The notes beneath the pieces are model-generated. The model did not search any database. It had not been told where the DNA came from and saw nothing but the letters and a program-made list of their open reading frames with translations. The position numbers and the translations under genes are program-made. Source: Candidatus Arsenophonus triatominarum (lineage in GTDB: Bacteria; Pseudomonadota; Gammaproteobacteria; Enterobacterales; Enterobacteriaceae). From it: DNA of 64,000 bases. The stretch lies in assembly GCF_001640365.1 (NCBI RefSeq), contig NZ_LWMI01000016.1:186001-250000 (forward strand), written 5' to 3'. Below are positions 1 to 11,907 of the stretch, one piece after another; the stretch's first letter is position 1; each line of letters opens with the position of its first letter.

Positions 1-738
1 AGTACGTTGGCTTAAACGACCAGAGCCAAAAAATTCAACGCCACGTAAGAGGAAGCTCGATAAAAATGCTTTAGCAAAAGATGTGGAACAGTATCCAGAT
101 GCTTACCAAAAGGAACGGGCAGAGCGATTCGGTGTTTGTAAAAAGACTATTTGGCAATCCCTTAAAAAGCTGGGATTAACCTATAAAAAAAACTCTATTC
201 CATCCAAAAACCAACGAAAGCGACAGGCTGGCACATCAGCAAAAAAGACAACAGTATGAAAAAAAAGATAAATCTGTTGTTTTTATTGATGAAAGTGGTT
301 TTTCACATGACACTCCACGAACTCACGGCTATTCCCCAAAAGGTCACCGTTGTTTTGGCCTGAAAAACTGGGGTGCTAAGGGAAGAACAAATGTTATTGG
401 CGCTTTATTGGGAACAACCCTTTTTGCTATCGGATTATTTGATTGCAATATTAATCATGATGTTTTTTATGTTTGGATCACAAAAATATTGCTCCCAGAA
501 CTTCCTGAAAATTCTGTTATTTTTATGGACAACGCTAGCTTTCACAAAGGTAAGAATATTGAACAGGCAATTATAAACGCAGGACACCAGATAGAATATT
601 TGCCTGTGTATTCACCAGATTTAAATCCTATAGAACATAAATGGTCTCAAGCTAAACGTAAAAAGATGGAAACAGGATGCACTATCGATGACCTGTTTTT
701 AATACATATGCTGTAATCAAAATTAAGTCGCCTAGCTA
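1..738 (+). mobile_element. IS630-family element, copy 1 (left end outside window)
   Basis: Right part of the 881-bp IS630 element seen ten times in this window. The right end reads CCTAGCTA at 731-738 and is followed by TA (739-740), the usual IS630 target. It sits inside a phage-type DNA methylase remnant. The left inverted repeat lies before base 1. Confidence 0.95.
2..716 (+). CDS. IS630 transposase, 5'-partial, two reading frames
   Basis: The first frame (helix-turn-helix part) ends at TGA 257-259. The DDE part continues in another frame to 716, with FIDESGFS, VIFMDNASFH and LNPIEHKW marking D, D and E. Two A8 runs (near 185 and 259) separate the frames; one skipped base at the first run would fuse them. 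Confidence 0.8.
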
Positions 739-740
739 TA

Positions 741-936
741 TCGACCTGATATTGACTGACACGCCATACTACCGTGTTAAATCCTGTGCATGGGACAGGC
801 AATGGAAAACAACCAATCAGTATCTAACGTGGCTAGATGATTACCTTGTTGAATTCCAGCGGATATTAAAGCCAAACGGCAGTCGAGAGAGACTATTTAT
901 CGATATTTGCGAACGGGCTAGATTTGAGGATCAATA
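741..936 (+). pseudogene. phage-type DNA methyltransferase fragment
   Basis: The frame just right of the IS630 end reads DLILTDTPYYRVKSCAWD and later FQRILKPNGS. This resembles the DPPY region and following helix of prophage adenine methyltransferases, with DPPY changed to DTPY. It is cut on the left by IS630, and after KPNGS the reading is unrelated and ends at a stop. Only about 60 codons remain and no catalytic function is expected. The family is recognised from motif similarity only. Confidence 0.6.
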
Positions 937-1038
937 ATATCAACTAGTTTCATTAATTCACTTTATTTCTAAGCTTTTGATAGCTAGAATTAACTTCATC
1001 ATGAGCATACAATCTACTCACAATGGAACCTACCTGTG

Positions 1039-1229
1039 ATGAAGAAAAACGTAGCTTTTAAAATTCGAGTAAATGAACAATTAAAAAAGAGTTTATTTAT
1101 ATCTGCTCTGAAATGGATATCCCTGCAGCTCAAGTTTTCAGAGAGTTAATGAAAAAGCACGTAGAGAAATATAAAAATTTAAGGCAACAAGATTTATTTG
1201 ACACAACTCCGTCGTCAAATAGGGTGTAA
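1039..1229 (+). pseudogene. small ribbon-helix-helix-like protein, frameshifted at an A6 run
   Basis: From ATG 1039 the product starts MKKNVAFKIRVNEQLKK. After an A6 run (about 1083-1088) the continuation lies in another frame: EMDIPAAQVFRELMKKHVEKY to TAA at 1227-1229. One added A would join them into a protein of about 63 residues with the short basic strand plus helices typical of small RHH (Arc/CopG-like) regulators or antitoxins. Its stop lies one base before the methyltransferase ATG, so it would be the first gene of the restriction-modification operon. It may be a control protein, or dead. The RHH assignment is an inference from pattern. Confidence 0.45.
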
Positions 1230-1230
1230 A

Positions 1231-2043
1231 ATGACAGACTCAATCCGAAGAATAAAAAAAAGTTTTCCTAATGCGTTTCTTAATAAAGTAGTGAAGGATG
1301 ATTCACTGCATGCAATGAAAGATATGCCAGATCAATGTGTTGATTTGATCGTTACATCTCCTCCCTATAACTTAAAAAACTCTTCCGGTAATGGAATGAA
1401 GGATGGTAGAGGTGGCAAGTGGTCTAATGCCGCTTTGCTAAATGGGTATGCGGAACATCATGACTGTATGCCTCATGAAAAATATGTAGAATGGCAAAGA
1501 AATTGTTTAACAGAAATGTTGAGAGTTACAAAAAACTCAGGTGCAATTTTTTATAACCATAAATGGAGAGTACAAAAAGGACTTCTACAAAATAGGCATG
1601 ATATTGTTCAGGGTTTTCCCGTACGACAAATTATCATTTGGCGTAGGAAGGGTGGGATAAATTTTAATGCCGGATATTTCTTACCGACCTTTGAGGTTAT
1701 TTACTTAATAGCGAAGAAAGACTTTAAGCTAGCTCCCAAAGCTAATGCATTAGGTGATGTTTGGGAAATCCCTCAAGAGTTTAAAAATGAGCATCCAGCT
1801 CCCTTCCCTGTAGAGTTAACCGATAGAATTATTGGCTCTTGTCTTGGTGAAGTAGTACTTGATCCTTTCATGGGATCCGGCACTACAGCAATTTCAGCTA
1901 TTAATCATGGTTGGAATTATATAGGTATTGAACTTTCAGAAAATTATTGTCGTATGGCAACAACACGAATAAAAAATCATAAACAAGAGTTAAAAAATCT
2001 TAATGGACAAACAAAACCAAAAGAGCTCAGAGCCGCCCTCTAG
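1231..2043 (+). CDS. type II site-specific DNA methyltransferase (probable N4-cytosine)
   Basis: Predicted to transfer a methyl group from S-adenosylmethionine to a base in the recognition site of the adjacent endonuclease, protecting host DNA. The 270-residue product has TSPPY at residues 42-46 (motif IV) and DPFMGSGTT at 211-219 (motif I, SAM binding), followed by GIELSENYC. Catalytic motif before SAM motif is the beta-class order, and SPPY favours N4-methylcytosine over N6-methyladenine, though this is not decisive. ATG 1231 was chosen because it follows the upstream small gene by one base and has a purine-rich stretch ahead of it; an in-frame TTG at 1198 would add 11 unlikely residues. 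The gene overlaps the endonuclease by 41 bp. It is uninterrupted although its neighbours are decayed. The target sequence cannot be read from the protein. Confidence 0.9.
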   Translation: MTDSIRRIKKSFPNAFLNKVVKDDSLHAMKDMPDQCVDLIVTSPPYNLKNSSGNGMKDGRGGKWSNAALLNGYAEHHDCMPHEKYVEWQRNCLTEMLRVTKNSGAIFYNHKWRVQKGLLQNRHDIVQGFPVRQIIIWRRKGGINFNAGYFLPTFEVIYLIAKKDFKLAPKANALGDVWEIPQEFKNEHPAPFPVELTDRIIGSCLGEVVLDPFMGSGTTAISAINHGWNYIGIELSENYCRMATTRIKNHKQELKNLNGQTKPKELRAAL

Positions 2044-3124
2044 CCAAGAAGACTTTACCACACTAACAAAAGGCCTTATTAATAATCCTTGGAGTAAGGT
2101 TTATTGGTTTGCGCGAATGTTACTGAATAGTGACCAATATTCGGGTATTGGAAAAGATTCGGCACGTTTACTTAAAGTGGGAACGGAAATCACAACCCTT
2201 CTTGACTACAATCAAACAGAAAATGATTTTGCTTTGATTCCCATCATACATACCTGTATTAAAAAAAGTTTTTTAGATGGAAAAAAAGAAGGAACAAAAC
2301 TAAGAGTTTGCATAGAGAACTTCGTTTCAGATATTGAAAAATATATTACAACAAAAATTGACGCATTTGTATTTGCTTATACTTGTACAAAAGTAGTTTC
2401 AATGTCGAATATCGCGCTCGACATGGTTCCGTCTGACGATAAGGAATTTACTGAGGAAATCGGTAAATCCATCTTAGAATCGCAAGGAGCCAATGGATTA
2501 AAAATATTAATTAATACCTGGGATGACTTGGGTGTTCGCGGATGTTTGGAGGTGGAAAGAACTCAAGTCGTAAATGTTTATAAGCTACTAAAAAAGGATC
2601 TTTCGGCGATAGAGTATATCGACGAAGATGGAGTTGCGCTAACCCTTACAGCTTGTGTCCAAGAAATGGAGAGAAGACTTGGACAAAAAAGGAAAGGAAG
2701 AGGTGGAAGAAGTCTTGAAGATGTAACTTCAATGATTCTCGATCATTTCCAATTTCATTCCTGCGCAGCACCATCTCATTTTCAGGCTGATATAGAAGTA
2801 GATAAATGGATAATGACTAAACGAAAATTCTATATTGGAATTTCGTGTAAACGAACTCTAAGGGAGCGATGGAAGCAAGTAAGTAGTGCGGACATGGCAA
2901 GTATGGGGCGCTATAAAATAGCAAGTTTCTTGCACGTCATAACTTATTCAAAAGATTTATCTGATGATAAGTTGGCATTGCTTGGTGGAAATGGCCATTT
3001 ATTCTATTTGCCTGATGATGATCCTACCTTAGCACGGCATACCAATCATACTCAATTATCTAAATTCGTTCGTCCTATGTCAGGATTTGTTAACCACCTG
3101 CGAGCACTTATTGAGAATAACTAG
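2003..3124 (+). CDS. type II restriction endonuclease of the R-M pair
   Basis: A 373-residue protein encoded directly after, and overlapping, the methyltransferase, as expected of the cognate endonuclease that cuts unmodified sites. Near the C-terminus is a PD-(D/E)xK-like core: acidic residues in ADIEVDKW (about 262-269), then a hydrophobic strand FYIGISCK with the candidate catalytic Lys at 283, followed by RTLRERWKQ, a basic segment seen after the active-site strand in several restriction enzymes. The N-terminal two thirds is helical with no family I recognise. The frame is open from 2003 to 3124 with no stop. Start choice is uncertain; an internal Met near residue 39 is possible. The function rests mostly on operon context plus the active-site pattern. 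Confidence 0.75.
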   Translation: MDKQNQKSSEPPSSQEDFTTLTKGLINNPWSKVYWFARMLLNSDQYSGIGKDSARLLKVGTEITTLLDYNQTENDFALIPIIHTCIKKSFLDGKKEGTKLRVCIENFVSDIEKYITTKIDAFVFAYTCTKVVSMSNIALDMVPSDDKEFTEEIGKSILESQGANGLKILINTWDDLGVRGCLEVERTQVVNVYKLLKKDLSAIEYIDEDGVALTLTACVQEMERRLGQKRKGRGGRSLEDVTSMILDHFQFHSCAAPSHFQADIEVDKWIMTKRKFYIGISCKRTLRERWKQVSSADMASMGRYKIASFLHVITYSKDLSDDKLALLGGNGHLFYLPDDDPTLARHTNHTQLSKFVRPMSGFVNHLRALIENN

Positions 3125-3189
3125 ATCGGGGGTTGGGGAGCAACGGAACAGCAAACGCTATTAATCGGTCAATTTAAATAGCCATTAAT

Positions 3190-3332
3190 TGTATTAGTCT
3201 TAACTTAATCTAACAATTCTGATTTAAAAAAGAGCGTTACCGGTTTTAATTAACATCATTAGATAATTAAATAAAAGGTAATTCTATGTATCAAACAAAT
3301 AATCCTATCATCAAACATAAAGTCGGGTTAAC
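3190..3332 (+). mobile_element. IS481-family left-end fragment
   Basis: Begins TGTATTAGTC like the full IS481 copy at 54936 and includes the start of its transposase (MYQTNNPIIKHKVG). It stops abruptly where an inverted second copy begins at 3333. Only 143 bp remain. Confidence 0.85.
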
Positions 3333-4224
3333 TGTAGTAGTTCAGACTTGATCTGACAGTTAACGGTTATTTATACAGTACCTGTCAGGTTAAATTTGAT
3401 TTAAATCTTTCTCTCTCCAAAGTTGTTTTCCATCGTGTAAAGTTGCCATAGGAGTTCGACCGCAACACATTTTTCCTTGATGAGTGCGTTGATTATTATA
3501 TTCCGCTAACCATTTATCTAAATCAGCTTGTAATTCATCTAAAGCCCTATAGATTTTTTACGAAAAGCCACCTGATAGAACTCTTGTAATACAGTTTTAT
3601 GAAAGCGTTCACAAATCCCATTAGTTTGAGGTGAACGAGCTTTAGTTTTTGTGTGATCAATATCATTGATAGCGAGATAAAGTTGATAATCGTGATGTTC
3701 AACTTTACCACAATACTCACTGCCTCTGTCCGTCAGTATACGTAACACTGGTAACCCATGCTGGGAATAAAAAGGGAGAACCTTGTCATTTAATAAATCT
3801 GCCGCCGTTATCGCGCTTTTTGTTGTGTAAAGCTTACAATGAACGACTTTACTGTAAGTATCAATGTAAGTTTGTTGATAAACACGACCAACGCTTTTTA
3901 AATGACCGACATAAAAAGTATCTTGTGAACCCAGATAACCTGGATGCGCTGTTTCAATCTCACCACAGGCTTCATCATCTTGCGCTTTCTTTTCTAGAGC
4001 ACTGATTTGTGATTCTGACAGGATAATTCCTTCTGTTGCGATTTTATCTTCAAGCGCTTTTAGGCGTTTTGTAAAATTATCGAGATTATGGCGCAGCCAA
4101 ATAGAGCGAACGCCACTCCCCGAAACAAAAATGCCTTTTTTTCTTAGTTCATTACTACTGCGGTGTTGACCCTGTGCAGGGTATTCAATCGCATACTCGA
4201 CTACAGCGCTTTCAATCTGTTCAT

Positions 4225-5470
<1,246 letters not shown>

Positions 5471-5774
5471 CATCTACTCTATTTTTTTACGTTAGGCACC
5501 CGTCGATTTTGATTAATTAAAGCGTCTATCCCACCATCGTTAACAAGTTCCTGGTAGCGATAAAACGTATCTCGGGATACCCCCATAATCTTACAGGCTT
5601 TTGAGACGTTATTAAGCTCTTCAGCGAGGTTAAGTAACCCGACTTTATGTTTGAGATAGGATTATTTGTTTGATACATAGAATTACCTTTTATTTAATTA
5701 TCTAATGATGTTAATTAAAACCGGTAACGCTCTTTTTTAAATCAGAATCGTCAGATTAAGTTAAGACTAATACA

Positions 5775-5810
5775 ATATACCCTCCCGCTGAGGGTTCCAT
5801 TGCTTTAAGT
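5775..5810. repeat. 36-bp hairpin repeat, copy 1
   Basis: Contains the stem ACCCTC-n5-GAGGGT followed by TTCC and TTGCT. It matches 6398-6433 at about 30 of 36 positions, with differences concentrated in the loop. It lies just right of the IS481 end. Confidence 0.7.
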
Positions 5811-5838
5811 GATTAGTTGGATGACTTAAAAAGTTTAA

Positions 5839-6036
5839 TTAATCCATGAGTTTTCCTGCCAATGCTCTACACTGTATTTCCGTTAGTGGAAACTCAATAA
5901 TGTTATCGCCACTATGCGATATTCTTATTACTTTTCCTGACTGTTTATCGTCTATAATGCTCAGTCCATAGATTGAGGGTTTGCATATGGTTAAACCCTC
6001 TTCGATTAAAATTGTCTTATTAATGAGGTCATTCAT
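5839..6036 (-). CDS. hypothetical protein, 65 aa
   Basis: Starts MNDLINKTILIEEG and ends ALAGKLMD. The ATG is read from the complement of CAT at 6034-6036, preceded on its own strand by a GGAG-like site about 9 bases upstream. The start shares the CATG tetramer with the divergent gene at 6035. No domain is recognised; composition and setting suggest a small prophage protein. It could instead be a chance ORF opposite the 5' end of its neighbour. Confidence 0.45.
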   Translation of the reverse strand: MNDLINKTILIEEGLTICKPSIYGLSIIDDKQSGKVIRISHSGDNIIEFPLTEIQCRALAGKLMD

Positions 6037-6310
6037 GGGAATACTCTCCGAATTAGATAATCTGCTTGAAAAAATACCATTGTGGAAAAAGCTAAAATCC
6101 GTTCCCTCTGAGGTCGAAGATTTGAAAAGGCGAGTCATTGAACTCGAAAAAATAATTAACAGTAAACCAGGCGATAAATGTCCCAAATGTGGAGATATGA
6201 CCTACCGACTTGATAGAACAGAACCTGATCCAACATTTAGTGATGTAGGGGTTAATCGGAATTTCTATAAATGTTCATCGTGTGGATATGCAACATTTAA
6301 CCAGCAATAA
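6035..6310 (+). CDS. small zinc-ribbon protein, phage-like
   Basis: A 91-residue protein starting MGILSELDNLLEK, with a charged heptad-like stretch (residues 25-42) likely to form a coiled coil, then CPKC at 49-52 and CSSC at 80-83, a four-cysteine zinc ribbon. ATG 6035 was chosen because GAGG sits 7 bases upstream; a longer frame from 5981 lacks such a site. Small proteins with this layout occur in enterobacterial prophages. The partner and exact role are unknown. It sits between two copies of a 36-bp hairpin repeat and diverges from the 65-aa ORF. Confidence 0.7.
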   Translation: MGILSELDNLLEKIPLWKKLKSVPSEVEDLKRRVIELEKIINSKPGDKCPKCGDMTYRLDRTEPDPTFSDVGVNRNFYKCSSCGYATFNQQ

Positions 6311-6397
6311 TGTTTAAGCGTTAAATCCTTTGGTATGGAATTAAATTTAACTTTTCCATATTTTTGATGAATTAACTTATATTTTTAGAATATACGC

Positions 6398-6433
6398 ATA
6401 TACCCTCATTGTGAGGGTTCCGTTGCTATAAGT
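6398..6433. repeat. 36-bp hairpin repeat, copy 2
   Basis: Second copy of the motif at 5775-5810: ATATACCCTC, a five-base loop (ATTGT against CCGCT), GAGGGTTCC, then TTGCT and TAAGT. The stem is identical and the loop differs, which points to a conserved structure. Confidence 0.7.
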
Positions 6434-6576
6434 TGAATACGGAGCCAGCCGCTTACTCGCTTTCATGATTGAGATTATGAGTACTGCCGTTGCTTAAAAC
6501 GAAATGGTTGCAGTAATAAAATTCAAAACTTAATATCATCCGCTACTCAATTAATTTTAATAAAGGTGAAGCAAGG

Positions 6577-6768
6577 ATGATAAAAATCTTATTGGCGATT
6601 TTTGGATTAATCGTATTATCTGGATGTTCAAGTTTAGAAGTTGGAATATTTGACCAGAAGACCTCTCACTGTAAAGGGTATGCGTGTAAACCTGAATCAA
6701 AGCATAATAAACCTATAACGCCAGAGACAGAAAGGACGACAACTTCTGCGACCATATTAAAGTGGTAA
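6577..6768 (+). CDS. small lipoprotein, 63 aa
   Basis: MIKILLAIFGLIVLSGCSS is a clear lipoprotein signal, with the lipobox LSGC placing the lipidated Cys at residue 17. The mature part (about 46 residues) is hydrophilic, with two more Cys and Thr/Pro/Lys-rich ends, and has no recognised domain. An AAGG-type ribosome site precedes the ATG. The position in the phage-like island suggests a prophage lipoprotein, possibly lysis- or exclusion-related, but that is only inference. Confidence 0.65.
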   Translation: MIKILLAIFGLIVLSGCSSLEVGIFDQKTSHCKGYACKPESKHNKPITPETERTTTSATILKW

Positions 6769-7036
6769 AATATTACATTTAGAAGAAAGCCCCACACTTT
6801 CACATGGGGCGATACACTACTGCCTTAATTACCTTATATGTACCATACGAGCTTATAAAAAGTAGTGCGTGAAATAAGATATAATTATTTGGTTAATAAA
6901 ACAATAAAAACACCCATAAAAAGCTGGTTAGCAAAAATTTGATTAGTTAATAGCATCTTGAATAGTTGGTGACTCTTTCCCTTCTTTCATATTGTTTTAT
7001 CGACAATATATTACAATTTAAAGAAGGTGGATAATA

Positions 7037-8225
7037 TATATTAGTCTTAACTTAATCCGACAATTCTGATTTAAAAAAGAGCGTTACCGGTTTTAATTAA
7101 CATCATTAGATAATTAAATAAAAGGTAATTCTATGTATCAAACAAATAATCCTATCATCAAACATAAAGTCGGGTTACTTAACCTCGCTGAAGAGCTTAA
7201 TAACGTCTCAAAAGCCTGTAAGATTATGGGGGTATCCCGAGATACGTTTTATCGCTACCAGGAACTTGTTAACGATGGTGGGATAGACGCTTTAATTAAT
7301 CAAAATCGACGGGTGCCTAACGTAAAAAATAGAGTAGATGAACAGATTGAAAGCGCTGTAGTCGAGTATGCGATTGAATACCCTGCACACGGTCAACACC
7401 GCAGTAGTAATGAACTAAGAAAAAAAGGCATTTTTGTTTCGGGGAGTGGCGTTCGCTCTATTTGGCTGCGCCATAATCTCGAAAATTTTACAAAACGCCT
7501 AAAAGCGCTTGAAGATAAAATCGCAACAGAAGGAATTATCCTGTCAGAATCACAAATCAGTGCTCTAGAAAAGAAAGCGCAAGATGATGAAGCCTGTGGT
7601 GAGATTGAAACAGCGCAGGTTATCTGGGTTCACAAGATACTTTTTATGTCGGTCATTTAAAAGGCGTTGGTCGTGTTTATCAACAAACTTACATTGATAC
7701 TTACAGTAAAGTCGTTCATTGTAAGCTTTACACAACAAAAAGCGCGATAACGGCGGCAGATTTATTAAATGACAAGGTTCTCCCTTTTATTCCCAGCATG
7801 GGTTACCGGTGTTACGTATACTGACGGACAGAGGCAGTGAGTATTGTGGTAAAGTTGAACATCACGATTATCAACTTTATCTCGCTATCAATGATATTGA
7901 TCATACAAAAACTAAAGCTCGTTCACCTCAAACTAATGGGATTTGTGAACGCTTTCATAAAACTGTATTACAAGAGTTCTATCAGGTGGCTTTTCGTAAG
8001 AAAATCTATAGGGCTTTAGATGAATTACAAGCTGATTTAGATAAATGGTTAGCGGAATATAATAACCAACGCACTCATCAAGGAAAAATGTGTTGCGGTC
8101 GAACTCCTATGGCAACTTTACACGATGGAAAACAACTTTGGAGAGAGAAAGATTTAAATCAAATTTAACCTGACAGGTACTGTATAAATAACCGGTAGCT
8201 GTCAGATTAAGTCTGAGCTACTACA
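7037..8225 (+). mobile_element. IS481-family element, second copy
   Basis: Left end TATATTAG (mutated from TGTATTAG) at 7037 and right end GAGCTACTACA ending 8225. Length is 1189 bp against 1193 in the longest copy. It is inserted into, or joined to, a phage repressor gene whose 3' part follows at 8226. Confidence 0.9.
7133..8168 (+). pseudogene. IS481 transposase, frameshifted
   Basis: The N-terminal 160 codons are intact, with a helix-turn-helix (SKACKIMGVSRDTFYRYQEL). Near 7615 four bases present in the 54936 copy are missing, and near 7790 one T of a T5 run is missing. The integrase core resumes from 7809 (LTDRGSEYCG, TNGICERFHK) to TAA at 8166-8168. Confidence 0.9.
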
Positions 8226-8498
8226 TGGCGTAAAATCTCAAGCACAACTGTCAGTAAAATCCAAACTGGGACAGTCAACCATCAACCGTATCGTTAAAAA
8301 TGAAGCGAGTGCAACCATAGATAGCCTTGAAGCCATAGCAAAAGCTTTAGGGCGTAAACCGTATGAGTTAATGTTGCCCCTGATGATAATAACGTCCTGA
8401 AATATGACCATAAAAAATTTGCTGAATTACCCTGGTCAGCAAAAGAAGAAATTCAGGATTTTATCGAGTTTGTCATTCATAAATATCACGGGAAATAA
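8226..8498 (+). pseudogene. phage-type XRE (Cro/CI-like) repressor remnant
   Basis: After the IS481 end the frame reads QAQLSVKSKLGQSTINRIVK, a helix-turn-helix of the XRE family, then SLEAIAKALGRKPYELM. One C is missing near 8379 in a C run; restoring it continues PPDDNNVLKYDHKKFAELPW to TAA at 8496-8498. The N-terminus was removed by IS481. It marks this region as prophage-derived. Confidence 0.75.
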
Positions 8499-10161
<1,663 letters not shown>

Positions 10162-10849
10162 GATGGTCACTATATCAATAAGGCAATCTACACAGTACTT
10201 GGACTAACCACCGATGGGCATAAGGAATTGTTAGGACTCTATATGTCTGAAACAGAAGGAGCACATCATTGGTTGAGCGTTCTGACTGACTTACATAACC
10301 GTGGTATACAAGATATTTTAATCGCTTGTGTTGACGGATTAAAAGGGTTTCCAGAAGCGATAGCCAGTATTTTCCCGCAGACAGTCAGCTATGCGTAGTT
10401 CATCAAATTCGCAATAGCTTACGTTATATTGCCAGTAAAGACCAAAAAGCCTTTATGGCTGATTTTAAGCCGGTTTATCGTGCAGATACTAAAGCGGCTG
10501 CTGAGCTTGCCTTGACGAACTGGAAACGAAATGGTGTGAAAAATACCCGATAGTGCTAGAATCCTGGCGAAGTAAATGGGAGTTGCTCAGTGCTTATTTT
10601 CGATACCCTAAAGCCATTAGAAAACCCATTGATACGACCAATGCAGTAGAGGCGGTTCATCGGCAGTTTAGGACATTAACCAAAACCAAAGGTGCTTTTC
10701 CTAATGAAAACAGCTTATTAAAATTACTCTATATTGGCATCAATCAGGTATCCAACAAATGGACTATGCCGATTAGTAATTGGGCGTTAACCATTGCTCA
10801 ATTGTCCATCTATTTTAAAGGGCGCCTAGATGGTATAATCAAAATATAA
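10162..10849 (+). pseudogene. IS256-family (mutator type) transposase remnant
   Basis: Three frame segments read in order DGHYINKAIYTVLGLTTDG, ETEGAHHWLSVLTDLHNRG, DILIACVDGLKGFPEAI, then VVHQIRNSLRYI-like residues, and finally TTNAVEAVHRQFRTLTKTKG to the stop at 10849. These are the typical IS256 central and C-terminal blocks, including the DGLKGFPEA region with a catalytic Asp. At least two frameshifts (near 10390 and 10520) break it, and the N-terminus was removed where IS3 joins. Confidence 0.85.
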
Positions 10850-10868
10850 AATCCCCTGACACAGAATT

Positions 10869-11876
10869 ATGAACACCCTCCTGAATAACGGTAGTAAGCG
10901 TCGTAGACGGCCTACTCAGCTTTCATTGGCTGAAATGATGACACTGGTTGTTTTGTTTCATCAACTCCGATTCAGCCAATTCAAGGTATTTTATCTCTAT
11001 CATGTCCGTTTATATCTCAGGAAGGAATTTCCTAACTTGCCATCATATTCACGCTGCGTAGAGTTACTTCCGCTCAGTGCCTTAGCTTTAACGGCACTGT
11101 TTGAGTCAATTAAGGGAAAGTGCACGGGTCTGTCGGTTGCCGATTCTACTCCGATAGCTGTGTGTGATAACTTACGGATCCGCCGGCATAAAGTCTTCGA
11201 TGGGATAGCTGAACGAGGAAAAACCTCAACAGGTTGGTTCTTTGGTTTCAAACTTCATGTAATTATCAATCATTTGGGGGAAATACTCAGTTTTCGACTT
11301 ACATCAGGAAACACAGATGATCGGAAACCATTACCTGAGCTGATAAAAGATCTTTCTGGTTGTTTGTATGCGGATAAAGGGTATTTATCGGCTTCACTGA
11401 AACAGCAACTGAAAACAATGGGAATTAACCTTATAACGAATATCGAGCACGAGTTTCGCACCAATAAAAAAACGCTCTATTTTTAAGTTTAATTCAGCAT
11501 AATATATAAATAGACAAAATCTTATAAATTAAAAGCAACTTATTGTAATTTAAACAAATTTATACGTTTTAGTAACTTGCAAATTAACCATTGCTTTTAA
11601 GCCATTTCTGGAATTTTATATGCCTGTGCGAAACTCGTGCCAAGAAGAAAATGAAGCCTGTTTGTTGAACAGACTTGTTTCGACAAAGCCATCTTGCGCC
11701 ATCGTTCTGTCATTGAAACGGTATTTGATGAGTTAAAAAATCTTTGTCAGATAGCGCATATGCGGCACCGCTCTCCTGCTAACTTTGTAGTGAATTTGTT
11801 AGCAGGGCTGGTTGCATATTGTTTAATTCCATCTAAACCAAAGATACCTGTGGCAAGAACATATCTTCAAGCATAA
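10869..11876 (+). pseudogene. IS982 transposase, split by a MITE
   Basis: The N-part shows SVADSTPIAVCDNLRIRRHK and YADKGYLSASLKQQ (two catalytic Asp). The frame is broken by the MITE at 11448; the C-part from 11650 shows LRHRSVIETVFDELKN with the catalytic Glu. It is inactive. Confidence 0.9.
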
Positions 11877-11903
11877 TTGATAATGCTTATCCCGAACTCA
11901 GGT
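10880..11903 (+). mobile_element. IS982-family element, 5' truncated, with a MITE inside
   Basis: Matches the complete IS982 copy (21590-22606) from the codons for LNNGSKRRRR to the right end ...CGAACTCAGGT at 11903. The left end is lost at the join with IS256. A 192-bp MITE sits at 11448-11639. The right end lies four bases beyond the prfC stop codon. Confidence 0.9.
11448..11639. repeat. MITE family A copy 1
   Basis: 192 bp with CACGAGTTTCGCAC at one end and its complement GTGCGAAACTCGTG at the other. The interior is AT-rich and non-coding. It lies inside IS982. No clean target duplication is visible. Confidence 0.9.
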
Positions 11904-11907
11904 TAAA

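Noticed and set aside
1198..1230. Upstream TTG start for the methyltransferase
   Set aside because: It would run through the end of the preceding small gene and adds residues without similarity to the family; ATG 1231 fits the operon spacing.
5981..6034. Longer N-terminus for the zinc-ribbon protein
   Set aside because: No ribosome site before 5981, whereas GAGG lies just before ATG 6035.
5775..6433. The repeated hairpins as lambda-type boxB antitermination sites
   Set aside because: The 5-nt loop size fits, but the loops lack the purine-rich GNRA-like sequence and no boxA is evident.
6789..6810. GCCCCA...TGGGGC hairpin as a terminator of the lipoprotein gene
   Set aside because: The stem is good but no T tract follows on the plus strand, so I do not call it.
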